From Algoriphagus sp. AGSA1 (lineage in GTDB: Bacteria > Bacteroidota > Bacteroidia > Cytophagales > Cyclobacteriaceae), in NCBI RefSeq assembly GCF_021390545.1, contig NZ_JAJUWR010000029.1:1-64000 (forward strand): 64,000 nt of DNA, written 5' to 3'. The notes below the pieces were generated by a model. That model saw only the letters and a program-made list of their open reading frames with translations, was not told the DNA's origin and did no database searches. Of this stretch, positions 44,736 through 53,684 are shown piece by piece. A program made the position numbers and the translations under genes. Every line of letters starts with the position of its first letter. Positions within the stretch are counted from its first letter, which is position 1.

Positions 44736-45998
44736 TCAATAGACATTGATTGGATTTTTGACTTGTATGCAGCTTAGTTTTTGCAGTTTTGCGGGATTGC
44801 TATAATCAAATTGGCATACGCCGTCAGGGCCAATTACGATAAGAGATTTTGGGCCGGGAATCAGATCAACAGACTTTTGGCTGGTCAGAAACTCAAGTTG
44901 GTTTTGGTCTATAGCCATCACATCATTGACGTTAAAGCTTTTCAGACCATGAATTCCTTCTGCTATATAGAGGTATTGACCTGCCAGTCCCAATCCATGT
45001 GGGTTGAGCATGGGATATGCTTTTTTAAGTGTAGGATTATATAGGTTTTTGATGTCAATTACCTGAAGTTCATTCACGCCATTCCAGCATGCATTGCCAT
45101 TTCTTAGGGTCACAAATGCATGATCGGAATTCACCACCACTGGGTCACAAGCCTGGACATGCTCGTAAACGGCCATTCTTGTAGGGGAATTAGGTGTGCT
45201 GGCATCATAGATGTGCATACCTACATTGGATCCGATAAACAGCTTGTCCTGAAATGGGAAAATTGTTTCGATTCCCCAACCTAGGTCAATGGGTTTGACA
45301 AAGGATGGATCGGAAGGATTAGCCACATCAAATACTCGAAGTGTGGTTTCATCTACTGCATATAAATGCTTGTTTGACAGGGTAAACCGGGCCATGGATC
45401 CTCCAGTGCCATAGCTCTGGGACGCAGCTGAAAGGTTGGCGGAAAAGCTCATCCTAGAATCCATCATCCATACACCTTGTTGCCATCCACCTCTTTCCCA
45501 TCCAGGATTTTCTGTGGTGAGTACAGTGTCTTTAAATGTGATGATTTCACCAGTTTCATGGTAATACATATGGGTAAACACATCCTCAACCCGTTTTGTA
45601 AGTTTGATATTGTCAATATTGCTTAGGTCAAATGCCAATAGATCGACATAATTATCCGCATAAAGGATGTTTCCATTTACGGCCATGTCCACGTTACCCG
45701 CTATGGGGATGAAGCTTAAATTAACAGGGTGTGCAGGATCCTCATTGTTCAGGATGTGAATTCCCTTGGTAGGTTCGTTGATAAAAAGGTAATCTTCATA
45801 AATGTAGATTTTCCCTGGATTATCCAGAGGCATTGCGGGCTCAGTAGTGATGGTTCTTGCCCTGATGTCGCTCATTTCATAATAAACGGGCATCATCGTA
45901 TGATAGGTGTATGAGTTCGTGACTTCATCCTGACAGGAAGAAAATGCAAGGATCACAAACAACAATAAAAGTGGAAAGGGATTGTAGAAAGATTTCAT
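44736..45998 (-). CDS. LVIVD-repeat lipoprotein
   Basis: The 420-residue protein has a lipoprotein signal (LLLFVILAFSSCQ) and a beta-propeller-like series of LVIVD-type repeats (GIHILNNEDPAHPVNLS, LRVFDVANPSDPSFVKP, MHIYDASTPNSPTRMAVYEH, LQVIDIKNLYNPTLKKAYP). LVIVD proteins are found on bacterial and archaeal cell surfaces; the ligand is unknown. Probably first gene of the three-gene minus-strand set ending at 43384. Confidence 0.9.
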   Translation of the reverse strand: MKSFYNPFPLLLLFVILAFSSCQDEVTNSYTYHTMMPVYYEMSDIRARTITTEPAMPLDNPGKIYIYEDYLFINEPTKGIHILNNEDPAHPVNLSFIPIAGNVDMAVNGNILYADNYVDLLAFDLSNIDNIKLTKRVEDVFTHMYYHETGEIITFKDTVLTTENPGWERGGWQQGVWMMDSRMSFSANLSAASQSYGTGGSMARFTLSNKHLYAVDETTLRVFDVANPSDPSFVKPIDLGWGIETIFPFQDKLFIGSNVGMHIYDASTPNSPTRMAVYEHVQACDPVVVNSDHAFVTLRNGNACWNGVNELQVIDIKNLYNPTLKKAYPMLNPHGLGLAGQYLYIAEGIHGLKSFNVNDVMAIDQNQLEFLTSQKSVDLIPGPKSLIVIGPDGVCQFDYSNPAKLQKLSCIQVKNPINVY

Positions 45999-46291
45999 AT
46001 GGATAGGATTTAGCGGTATAAATGTGTTTTATCTATAGACGAATCTGAACAATGATTTGCTACACAGGAAGTTATAGAAATTTTACTTTAGAATGGGCTT
46101 GCCTGTTCTTTATGAAAGATTAGGTGTCTTTTCTAATGAAAATAGAATGTCTATCTCACTGGATATAGCGCTGATTCGTGTTTTTTGCGCTAATATTCAA
46201 AACTTGGCTATACAAACCATTAATCAAATTCATAGGCCAAGATTTTCAAATTTCTTTACCTTCAAGATCTGAAAATATCCAAGCCAGTCCT
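45999..46291. other. Divergent intergenic region
   Basis: About 290 bases separate the LVIVD gene from the GSDH-type gene. The frame of the latter is open from 46178, but the signal peptide starts at 46292. No clear promoter or structure was found. Confidence 0.5.
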
Positions 46292-48955
46292 ATGAGAAAG
46301 TATCTGCTGCTGCTTGCAGTATGTTGTGTGTGTGTGTTGAGTTGTACTTCAAAAGTTGAGGATCCCTTCGCCGAGGTAAAGCCCGATGAATCAAGATTTA
46401 CGAAGGTCCCATTGGCGGGAAATTTCAATGAACCCATGGAAATCGAGGTGTTGGACAACGGCGATGTATTGATCATTGAGCGGCATGGAAATCTTAAATT
46501 ATACCAGGCCGAAACTGGACAAACTTCGATAGTGGGAACCTTGGATGTATTTCCCGAGCGGGAAGATGGCTTGATGGGGATGGCAAAGGATCCGGATTTT
46601 GAAAAAAACAATTGGCTGTATCTGTACTACGCTCCCGTCAGTGAGCCTGCATTGAATAGAATTTCCCGCTTTGATTTTGTGGACAATAAGCTGGATTTGA
46701 GCTCCGAAGTACTGATTTTGGATGTGGATATCTACCGTGGATGCTGCCACTCAGGTGGAGGTTTGGAATTTGATTCAGAAGGTAATCTGTATTTGGGCAT
46801 CGGAGATGATTCCACACCTTTTGAGTCCAGCAATTTCAATCCTATAGACGAGCGTCAGGATCAGCCCAAAAACGTGGATGCCCAGAGGACTTCTGGGAAC
46901 ACAAATGACTTGAGAGGGGCAATTCTCAGGATCAAACCCAAACCTGAAGGAGGTTACACTATTCCAGATGGGAATTTATTTCCCGTAGGCACACCAAATA
47001 CCCGTCCGGAAATCTACGTAAAAGGAAACCGGAATCCATTTAGGTTCTCAATAGACAGCCATAATGGAAATCTTTATTGGGGGGAAGTAGGCCCGGATGC
47101 TTCCGAAGATAAAGAAGGCAGAGGGCCTAGAGGCTATGATGAGATCAATGTGGCTACTGGCCCGGGATATTATGGCTGGCCTTATTTTGTGGGAAATAAT
47201 TATGCCTATTGGAAGTATGATTTTACTACCGGAGAAAGTTTGTTTCAGTTTGATCCTAAAGCACCCAAAAATACTTCCCCAAATAATACGGGGATGGAAA
47301 TACTTCCAGAGGCTCAACCGGCTTTGATTTATTATCCATATGCCGAATCCGATGAATTCCCCATGCTAGGGCAGGGAGGGAGAAATGCCATGGCTGGTCA
47401 GGTCTATTACCGGGAGGATTATGAAGATTCCAAGGTGAGGTTTCCCGGTTATTACAATGGTAAGCTTTTTATCTATGATTGGATGCGAAACTGGATTTTT
47501 ACGGTCAGCCTGACTGAAAATTTCGAATACGATACCATGGAGCGCTTTATGCCGGAAACCCATTTTGAGAAACCTATGGATATGCAGTTTGCCAAAGATG
47601 GTTCTTTGTATTTATTGGAATACGGTACATTCTGGCGGGCAAACAATGACGATTCCGGCTTATATAGAATTGTTTTCTCCGAAGGGAATAGAAAACCGGA
47701 AGTGAAAATATCTGCTGACCAGATACAAGGTTCGGCTCCATTGACGGTGGATTTTTCCTCAGCAGGAACACAAGATCCGGACATGGAAGATAAAATCACA
47801 TTTCATTGGGATTTTGGAGACAATGAAGCTATATCCGCCGAAGAGAACCCTTCGCATACATTCGAATCGCCTGGTGTGTACAAGGTGACCTTGACAGCAA
47901 CTGATCAGGAAGGCGAATCAGCAACTTCCTTTTTGGAAGTAAGAGTTGGGAATGAGGCACCTGTTGTTTCCATTGAGTGGGAGGGCAACCGAAGTTTTTA
48001 TTTCGGAAAGGAGACGGTCAACTATACCGTAAAAGCAACAGACAAGGAAGATGGGGAGATAGATCCAAAGCAAATTAATGTAACCATAGACTATCTGGAA
48101 GGGGGATATGATCAGATCGAAATGGGGCATCGGGAAGAAGTCTTGAGCATAGGAGAGACATACATCAATGAGGCGGGGTGCAAGGCCTGTCACGGAATCA
48201 GCAATGAGTCTGTAGGCCCGGATTATACGGCAGTATCGGAGAAATACAAAAATGATCCCAATGCAAAAGCCTATCTGGTCGATAAAATAAAAAATGGTGG
48301 TTCTGGAGTCTGGGGAGAGCAGATTATGCCGGGGCATACACACCTGGAGGAGACTAGAGTGAGTCAGATGGTTGACTTTGTGTTGGGTATTGCCAATCCA
48401 AATGCAAAATCTGCGTTGCCGGCAGCTGGCAGTTATACCATTGAATCTACAGATGAAGAGGATGGGTTTTACATGGTGCAGGCATCTTATGAGGATCAGG
48501 GTGCCAACGGGATTCCTCCGATAAAAACCACAACTCAACTAAAACTGAGGAATACACTGGTATCTGCCTATAGTGCTGATGGTTTAAAAGGTGCGGCAAG
48601 GGCTAATCCTGAAGACGAATACTATGTGCAATTTACCGAATCAGGTTCTTGGCTAATGCTTAAAGACCTTGATTTAGATCACATCAATAATATCACACTT
48701 TCTGTAATGCCAGGAAACACTATAGGCAAAATCCAGGTGAGGGCAGGGTCACCCGATGGACCGCTAGTGGGAGAAACTGACCTTTTGAATAGAGAATCCA
48801 GACCGGTCACAGGGCCTGAAGAGGGCTGGTTTGAAGTTCTGTTACCAATTAGGACTTCGGATTTTTACGGGGATTTATATTTCGTATATGTGTCAGAAAG
48901 GGGTGTCAATATCTGGAACACCTTCAATCTCAAAACTATAAATTTCAAAAGGTAA
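46292..48955 (+). CDS. Lipoprotein fusing GSDH-type propeller, PKD domain, cytochrome c and carbohydrate-binding-like domain
   Basis: The start is placed at 46292, where MRKYLLLLAVCCVCVLSC gives a lipoprotein signal. The first 450 residues form a glucose/sorbosone-dehydrogenase-like propeller (EVLDNGDVLIIERHGNLKLY, GMAKDPDF, GCCHSGGGLEFD, GPGYYGWPYF), which binds PQQ or another quinone in known members. A PKD domain follows (FHWDFGDNEAISAEENPSHT), then a cytochrome c domain with the haem motif CKACH (nt about 48178-48195) and axial Met in GEQIMPGH, and last a beta-sandwich like CBM6 (about 48520-48955). This resembles sugar-oxidising proteins that pass electrons to haem. The substrate is unknown. 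Confidence 0.9.
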   Translation: MRKYLLLLAVCCVCVLSCTSKVEDPFAEVKPDESRFTKVPLAGNFNEPMEIEVLDNGDVLIIERHGNLKLYQAETGQTSIVGTLDVFPEREDGLMGMAKDPDFEKNNWLYLYYAPVSEPALNRISRFDFVDNKLDLSSEVLILDVDIYRGCCHSGGGLEFDSEGNLYLGIGDDSTPFESSNFNPIDERQDQPKNVDAQRTSGNTNDLRGAILRIKPKPEGGYTIPDGNLFPVGTPNTRPEIYVKGNRNPFRFSIDSHNGNLYWGEVGPDASEDKEGRGPRGYDEINVATGPGYYGWPYFVGNNYAYWKYDFTTGESLFQFDPKAPKNTSPNNTGMEILPEAQPALIYYPYAESDEFPMLGQGGRNAMAGQVYYREDYEDSKVRFPGYYNGKLFIYDWMRNWIFTVSLTENFEYDTMERFMPETHFEKPMDMQFAKDGSLYLLEYGTFWRANNDDSGLYRIVFSEGNRKPEVKISADQIQGSAPLTVDFSSAGTQDPDMEDKITFHWDFGDNEAISAEENPSHTFESPGVYKVTLTATDQEGESATSFLEVRVGNEAPVVSIEWEGNRSFYFGKETVNYTVKATDKEDGEIDPKQINVTIDYLEGGYDQIEMGHREEVLSIGETYINEAGCKACHGISNESVGPDYTAVSEKYKNDPNAKAYLVDKIKNGGSGVWGEQIMPGHTHLEETRVSQMVDFVLGIANPNAKSALPAAGSYTIESTDEEDGFYMVQASYEDQGANGIPPIKTTTQLKLRNTLVSAYSADGLKGAARANPEDEYYVQFTESGSWLMLKDLDLDHINNITLSVMPGNTIGKIQVRAGSPDGPLVGETDLLNRESRPVTGPEEGWFEVLLPIRTSDFYGDLYFVYVSERGVNIWNTFNLKTINFKR

Positions 48956-49019
48956 TTGAAACCATTTCCTGTGTTATTAGTTAAAAGAGGTAAGCTTAAA
49001 CCACTAACCAACTATAACT

Positions 49020-49874
49020 ATGAAATTTTACACAATTATTGTGATGATTCTGTTCACATGTATAGGGACAGCTTCCTACGCTCAAAATTCTGTATTTCAG
49101 ATTTCCGATGGCAAGAAAGATTTTGAACTCCGGGCAGTTGCCGAATTGGGGTTTTTAGGAGTTCTGAGCCATAAAGTGCAGTTTGGAGAAAATGGTACTT
49201 ACTTCGATTATAAAAAAAGCGGTGGGCAAAATGTTCTTTTCCCGGTAGGTAGAGTCTCACTCGAACTGGACATAAAAGAAAGAAATACCGTTATTCTATT
49301 ATACCAGCCACTTACGATTCAGACACAGGCCTTGCTGACAGAGGATGTGGTAGTAAATGATTTGACATTTCCTGCTAACAGTTCCGTTGATTTACTGTAC
49401 AATTTTCCCTTTTATAGAGTTAGTTATTTGCGGGAACTGCTTCCAGACCAAGAAAGATGGGGACTGGCAGTGGGGGGTAGTGTGCAGCTGAGAAATGCTA
49501 CCATTACATTCGAATCCACGGACGGGGAGAGATTCCGAACTAACCAAGACGTAGGGGTGGTACCTGCATTGAAAGTGCGGAGTAGGTATGATCTATCGAA
49601 ACTGCTATACCTAGAGTTGGAGGCTGACGGAATCTATGCGCCGATCAGCTATCTGAATGGCAGTGACAATGAGGTGAAGGGTGCTATTTTGGATGCAAGT
49701 ATCCGATCTGGTCTTAAAGTGACCCAGGATGTAAATGCATTTCTCAATCTTCGATATCTTGGTGGAGGAGCGGAAGGCGCATCAGACGATGAGCCAGGGC
49801 CGGGAGATGGTTATGTGAAGAACTGGCTTAACTTTATTACTGTTTCGACAGGCTTTGTATATAAGTTTAATTGA
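49020..49874 (+). CDS. Predicted outer-membrane beta-barrel protein
   Basis: The 284-residue protein has a signal peptide (MKFYTIIVMILFTCIGTASYAQ). The mature part has regular alternating strands (FELRAVAELGFLGVLSHKV, RVSLELDIKERNTVILLYQP, LGLAVGGSVQLRNATITF-like) and closes with WLNFITVSTGFVYKF, an outer-membrane terminal strand. It follows the dehydrogenase-like lipoprotein by 64 bases and may be co-expressed with it. A terminator follows at 49886. Confidence 0.8.
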   Translation: MKFYTIIVMILFTCIGTASYAQNSVFQISDGKKDFELRAVAELGFLGVLSHKVQFGENGTYFDYKKSGGQNVLFPVGRVSLELDIKERNTVILLYQPLTIQTQALLTEDVVVNDLTFPANSSVDLLYNFPFYRVSYLRELLPDQERWGLAVGGSVQLRNATITFESTDGERFRTNQDVGVVPALKVRSRYDLSKLLYLELEADGIYAPISYLNGSDNEVKGAILDASIRSGLKVTQDVNAFLNLRYLGGGAEGASDDEPGPGDGYVKNWLNFITVSTGFVYKFN

Positions 49875-49885
49875 CGATAATTATT

Positions 49886-49913
49886 GTGGGAGATTGAATT
49901 TTCAGTCTCCCAC
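49886..49913 (+). terminator. Terminator of the 49020 barrel gene
   Basis: GTGGGAGA (49886-49893) and TCTCCCAC (49906-49913) form an 8-bp stem followed by TATTTTTTTT. Confidence 0.88.
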
Positions 49914-49961
49914 TATTTTTTTTGAAACTATTTTTTTAAATTCCTTCAAACTTTTTAGCGT

Positions 49962-50330
49962 ATGGCAATTGAGAAAAAATACTGTTTGAACTGCAATGCA
50001 GTGATCCAGGGTAGAATTGATAAGAAATTCTGTGATGATCAATGCAGGAATACCTACAATAATCAGCAGAATGCATTTTCTACCAACTATATCCGGCGGG
50101 TTAATCACAGCCTGAAGAAAAACCGCAATATTCTGGAAGGTGTCATTCCTGCAGGAGAAGATATGGGAAAAACAACCCGGGACCGTTTGCTTCGGGATGG
50201 TTTTCTGTTCAAGTATTTTACCCATATCTATGAGACCAAAAAAGGCAACATCTATCATTATTGCTATGATTATGGATATTTGGAGCTGGAGAGCGATTGG
50301 TTTTTGGTGGTGAAGGGAAAGGAAGTTTAG
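49962..50330 (+). CDS. Small zinc-ribbon-like protein of unknown function
   Basis: The 122-residue protein begins with CLNCNAVIQGRIDKKFC and DQCRNTY, a four-Cys zinc-finger pattern (C-x2-C, then C-x3-C) like that in zinc-ribbon DUF2116-type proteins. The rest is basic and aromatic (YIRRVNHSLKKNRNILEGV, FKYFTHIYETKKGNIYHYCYDYGYLEL). It has no signal peptide. A nucleic-acid role would fit, and the DbpA-like helicase gene follows 52 bases downstream, but no function can be given. Confidence 0.8.
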   Translation: MAIEKKYCLNCNAVIQGRIDKKFCDDQCRNTYNNQQNAFSTNYIRRVNHSLKKNRNILEGVIPAGEDMGKTTRDRLLRDGFLFKYFTHIYETKKGNIYHYCYDYGYLELESDWFLVVKGKEV

Positions 50331-50382
50331 TGAGACAGCAGGAATAAAATGTATAGCTCACAAGAAATAGGTACTTTTGGGC

Positions 50383-51708
50383 GTGTCAGAAAATATCCAA
50401 GAAACCACCGCCCAGTATCTCAAAAGCCTTTCGATTGACAGCCTCAATGAAATGCAGACTGAGTTTATCTCCAGAGCTGCCAAGAATCCAAATATCGTTC
50501 TTTTGTCTCCTACAGGTTCAGGCAAAACAGTCGCGTTTTTAATCCCTCTTCTTAATTCACTGAAGGAAAATGTACGTGAAGTTCAGGCGCTGATCATTGT
50601 GCCATCCCGTGAATTGGCAATCCAGATCGAGCAGGTTTTCAAGGGTATGAAAACTCCCTTTAGAGTCAGTACAGTATATGGCGGGCACTCTTCCAAACTA
50701 GAATCGAACAGCCTAGGCGAATCGCCAGAAGTGATTATAGGTACTCCCGGAAGATTGGCAGATCATATAGGACGGGAATCGTTTGATGCCAAGACTATTC
50801 AGACTGTGGTTTTGGATGAGTTTGACAAATCACTTCAAATGGGCTTTCATGAGCAGTTGAAGGTGATTTTCGCAGCGCTCTCTGGGCAGCAAAGACATAT
50901 GTTGACTTCTGCGACAGCACTGAAGCGCATGCCTGATTTTCTACCCTTTGTGGATCATCGCACCGTCAATTTTCTAAAAGATGTGGCGGAGTCCAAACTT
51001 GAGTTGAAGATCGTTCACAGTTCGAGTAAAGAAAAGGGAGAGACGCTGATGCGTTTGGTGGCAGGTTTTCAGGATGAATCCTGCATAGTATTTTGTAATC
51101 ACAGGGATGCAGTGGATAGACTAAGCACCTTGCTTAATGATTATGGTTATTTTCATTCGGTTCTACATGGAGGTCTGGAGCAGATCGACCGGGAGAAGAA
51201 TTTGATCAGGTTCCGGAGCAAGGTCACCAATTTGTTGATTGCTACGGATTTGGCTTCACGGGGATTGGATATTCCCGAGATCAAGCATGTGGTGCATTAC
51301 CAACTACCCCCAAAAGAAGACGCTTTTATCCATAGGAATGGACGGACGGCAAGAATGCATGCCGAAGGCTTGTCTTATTTAATTCTTGCCAACGATGAAT
51401 CCAAGCCAGAATATTTGGAAGGATTTATAGATGAGGTTAAAGTGGGGGAGAAGTTAGTACCGCCGATTTCCCAGGAATGGACCTGTCTATATGTGAGTGC
51501 AGGTAAAAAAGACAAGGTGAGCAAAGGCGATATCGTAGGGATGCTCACCAAAAAAGGCGGGTTGACAAGTTCGGAAATCGGTTTGATCACAATCATGGAT
51601 TTTGCTTCTTATGTGGCTGTGAAAAGCAATTTGGTGCAAAAACTTCTACCCAAACTAAAGAACGAACGGGTGAAAAAAGTGAAAGTGAGAATAGAGGAAG
51701 CGAATTAG
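50383..51708 (+). CDS. DEAD-box RNA helicase, DbpA-like
   Basis: The start is taken as GTG at 50383 (VSENIQETT); TTG at 50377 is in frame two codons earlier. The 441-residue protein has the helicase motifs SPTGSGKT, PSRELAIQ, GTPGRLADH, VLDEFDKS (DEFD instead of DEAD), SAT, IVFCNHRDAV, ATDLASRGLDIP and HRNGRTAR. The end (KGDIVGMLTKKGGLTSSEIG to VKKVKVRIEEAN) is a DbpA-type RNA-binding domain, which recognises hairpin 92 of 23S rRNA in E. coli. A role in large-subunit ribosome assembly is therefore likely. It appears to be a single-gene unit or coupled to the zinc-ribbon gene. Confidence 0.9.
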   Translation: MSENIQETTAQYLKSLSIDSLNEMQTEFISRAAKNPNIVLLSPTGSGKTVAFLIPLLNSLKENVREVQALIIVPSRELAIQIEQVFKGMKTPFRVSTVYGGHSSKLESNSLGESPEVIIGTPGRLADHIGRESFDAKTIQTVVLDEFDKSLQMGFHEQLKVIFAALSGQQRHMLTSATALKRMPDFLPFVDHRTVNFLKDVAESKLELKIVHSSSKEKGETLMRLVAGFQDESCIVFCNHRDAVDRLSTLLNDYGYFHSVLHGGLEQIDREKNLIRFRSKVTNLLIATDLASRGLDIPEIKHVVHYQLPPKEDAFIHRNGRTARMHAEGLSYLILANDESKPEYLEGFIDEVKVGEKLVPPISQEWTCLYVSAGKKDKVSKGDIVGMLTKKGGLTSSEIGLITIMDFASYVAVKSNLVQKLLPKLKNERVKKVKVRIEEAN

Positions 51709-51889
51709 TTTTCAGTGGGGAGTTTCTCAGCGGTCAAGATGTTAACCCTATATCCATTTAATAGTGAAGTTCAATTGACATGAGTGGCGCAAGGGGGATT
51801 TCTGTCGCAATGCTTAAAAGGGGCATTGATTTCCATTTTAAACTCTCAATTTCCTTAACTTAGGGTTTGCTGAAAAACCAAGCAGTCTT

Positions 51890-52309
51890 ATGCAAAAGCG
51901 CGTCACCGGAATAGGAGGTATCTTTTTCAAAGTAAAAGATCCGGCAAAAACCAAGTCTTGGTATCAGGAACACCTCGGGCTCAATACGGATGCTTATGGG
52001 TCTGCTTTCGAGTGGCGAAGCTCTGAAAATCCGGATCGAAAGGGCTTCACGCAATGGTCTCCTATGAAAGACGATACAGCCTATTTCAAACCTTCGGAAA
52101 AGGATTTTATGATCAATTACCGTGTAGAGAATCTTCTGGAACTGGTAAAGGAATTAAAAGCTGAAGGTGTGGTGGTCCTGGATGAGATCGATGAAACCGA
52201 ATATGGCAAGTTCGTGCATATTCTGGATCCGGATGGGCATAGTATCGAACTTTGGGAGCCGGTGGATGAAGTTTATGATGAGCTGGTAGTAGGAAGAACA
52301 AAAAGCTAA
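51890..52309 (+). CDS. VOC-family (glyoxalase-like) protein
   Basis: The 139-residue protein has the glyoxalase/bleomycin-resistance fold with the opening TGIGGIFFKVKDPAKTKSWYQEHLGL and the late strand FVHILDPDGHSIELWEP. The first metal His usual in this family is missing (FFK in place of VxHV), so metal binding is uncertain. It is followed 15 bases later by the GNAT gene, and the two probably form an operon. Confidence 0.88.
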   Translation: MQKRVTGIGGIFFKVKDPAKTKSWYQEHLGLNTDAYGSAFEWRSSENPDRKGFTQWSPMKDDTAYFKPSEKDFMINYRVENLLELVKELKAEGVVVLDEIDETEYGKFVHILDPDGHSIELWEPVDEVYDELVVGRTKS

Positions 52310-52323
52310 AACTTACTAATGAG

Positions 52324-52605
52324 ATGAAAATACAACACGAATTTGACGGAAAAAAAGGTTCTTTTTACCTAGAAGAAGGAGCGAAGCGCTCGGCTGAAAT
52401 GGTCTATGTGATGGCTGGTCCAGCCAAGATGATCATTGAGCATACTGAAGTCGATGAAAGCCTGAAAGGGCAAGGGATAGGCGGAAAGCTACTGGAAGAA
52501 TTGGTGGCCTATGTCAGGAAGGAGGAGATTAAAGTGATTCCGCTTTGTCCCTTTGCAAAAGCGATGTTTAAGAAAAAGGAAGATTTGCGGGATGTTCTTG
52601 CCTAA
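52324..52605 (+). CDS. Small GNAT-family N-acetyltransferase
   Basis: The 93-residue protein matches the short YjdJ-type GNAT group: KIQHEFDGKKGSFYLEEG at the start, an acetyl-CoA loop DESLKGQGIGGKLLEELV and the ending KVIPLCPFAKAMFKK. Substrate unknown. It overlaps nothing and ends six bases before the convergent small membrane protein gene. Confidence 0.9.
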   Translation: MKIQHEFDGKKGSFYLEEGAKRSAEMVYVMAGPAKMIIEHTEVDESLKGQGIGGKLLEELVAYVRKEEIKVIPLCPFAKAMFKKKEDLRDVLA

Positions 52606-52611
52606 GATATA

Positions 52612-52872
52612 TCAAGAAAACAGCATATATAAAAGCAAGCCGATAATAAGAGAAACCAATCCGGCGAAGAAATAGCTGCTTCTCGCAAATGAACTTCGTC
52701 TGTCCATTCTATAATTAATGCTGTCATCTATGTTTTTCAGATCGGCCTTGTCCATGTTTTTTTCTCTGGAAATACCTTCAGATCCCCTGCGTTTTGGGCG
52801 TATCTTTCCAAGGTTTCGATTTTCCTTCGAAGATTTATTTGCTGAGGAAATAAAGCCGGCACCTCCTGTCAT
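52612..52872 (-). CDS. Small tail-anchored membrane protein of unknown function
   Basis: The 86-residue protein is polar and basic over its first 60 residues (NRNLGKIRPKRRGSEGISREKN) and ends with one membrane helix (YFFAGLVSLIIGLLLYMLFS), so it should be anchored by its C-terminus with the rest in the cytoplasm. A second Met lies at residue 40. It converges with the GNAT gene. Function unknown. Confidence 0.65.
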   Translation of the reverse strand: MTGGAGFISSANKSSKENRNLGKIRPKRRGSEGISREKNMDKADLKNIDDSINYRMDRRSSFARSSYFFAGLVSLIIGLLLYMLFS

Positions 52873-52956
52873 AAAAAACTAATTGTCTTTAAAAATAGTG
52901 ATTTCCTAGCGTAGTTGAAAAGTGAATTCCATGTGTCTTTTTAAAAATGCTCCAAA

Positions 52957-53118
52957 TGCAAAGATCAGTACAAGGTAGGTCAGTGGTGTCTATTGGTCTG
53001 TATTACCCTTTTTTCTGGTTTCATATGCTGTAGCTCAAAAACCGGAACATAATCCATCTGCAGTTGATCCTGGAGATTTGGAAGCAATTTGCGCCCGTGA
53101 TAAAATGAGCTGTTAGTA
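52957..53118 (+). pseudogene. Possible frameshifted secreted-peptide remnant
   Basis: ATG at about 52957 opens MQRSVQGRSVVSIGLYYPFF and then a stop. In the frame one base later, after the run of six T at 53009-53014, the bases encode FFLVSYAVAQKPEHNPSAVD to a stop at about 53118, which reads like a signal-peptide end followed by a short mature part. A single indel in the T run would join them. This may be chance. Confidence 0.25.
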
Positions 53119-53121
53119 TAA

Positions 53122-53508
53122 TCATTGATATTTCTCCATTTGGAGCTTGATTTTCTCCAAGGTCAAGGGTTTTTCCAGAAAACCTGAGACGATGGAATAT
53201 TCCTGGGCTTTAAACCTGTCCTGATAATCGATGGAGCTGGACAGGATGACTATTTTATCTTCTCTTCCGGGGTGTAGTTGCAGGTATTTATCCAGAAATT
53301 CCCAGCCATTCAATACCGGCATATTGATATCCAAAAAGATCAGGAGGGACTGCTTTGGATCCAGGTCATTGAGCCTGATGAGCGCTTCCTCACCCTCAAG
53401 GAATTCTTCTATTTTTTCAGCGATACCAACTTTTCCAAGTAGTCTTTTATTGATCAGGTTGTTTATCGGATCATCATCCACTAGAAAAATGGTGTCAAAT
53501 TGAGCCAT
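53122..53508 (-). CDS. Single-domain response regulator
   Basis: The start is placed at 53508 (MAQFDTIFLVDDDPINNLI), where the receiver domain begins; the Met at 53553 adds fifteen non-conserved residues. The receiver has the acidic pair in VDDDP, the phosphoacceptor Asp in LIFLDINMPVLNG, the Ser/Thr switch in VILSSSID and the Lys in FLEKPL. There is no output domain, as in CheY-like regulators of Bacteroidota. No cognate kinase is next to it. Confidence 0.9.
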   Translation of the reverse strand: MAQFDTIFLVDDDPINNLINKRLLGKVGIAEKIEEFLEGEEALIRLNDLDPKQSLLIFLDINMPVLNGWEFLDKYLQLHPGREDKIVILSSSIDYQDRFKAQEYSIVSGFLEKPLTLEKIKLQMEKYQ

Positions 53509-53637
53509 TGAGAGAATACGGGTGTGGGAAAAGGGAGTTTTATACTTAGCCAAAATACAATTAATACTGATCCAAGAAAAAGGTTTAACTACCTTTTTTA
53601 ATTTTATCCTATAGAAATGCTAGTATTCAGGCAATAA

Positions 53638-53665
53638 AAAAGGAGGTCCCTGGGAACCTCCTTTT
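53638..53665 (-). terminator. Terminator of groES-groEL
   Basis: AAAAGGAGGT (53638-53647) and ACCTCCTTTT (53656-53665) form a perfect 10-bp stem; on the minus strand a T run follows. It lies about 20 bases past the groEL stop. Confidence 0.9.
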
Positions 53666-53684
53666 GGATTTTTGGAGTGGATGA

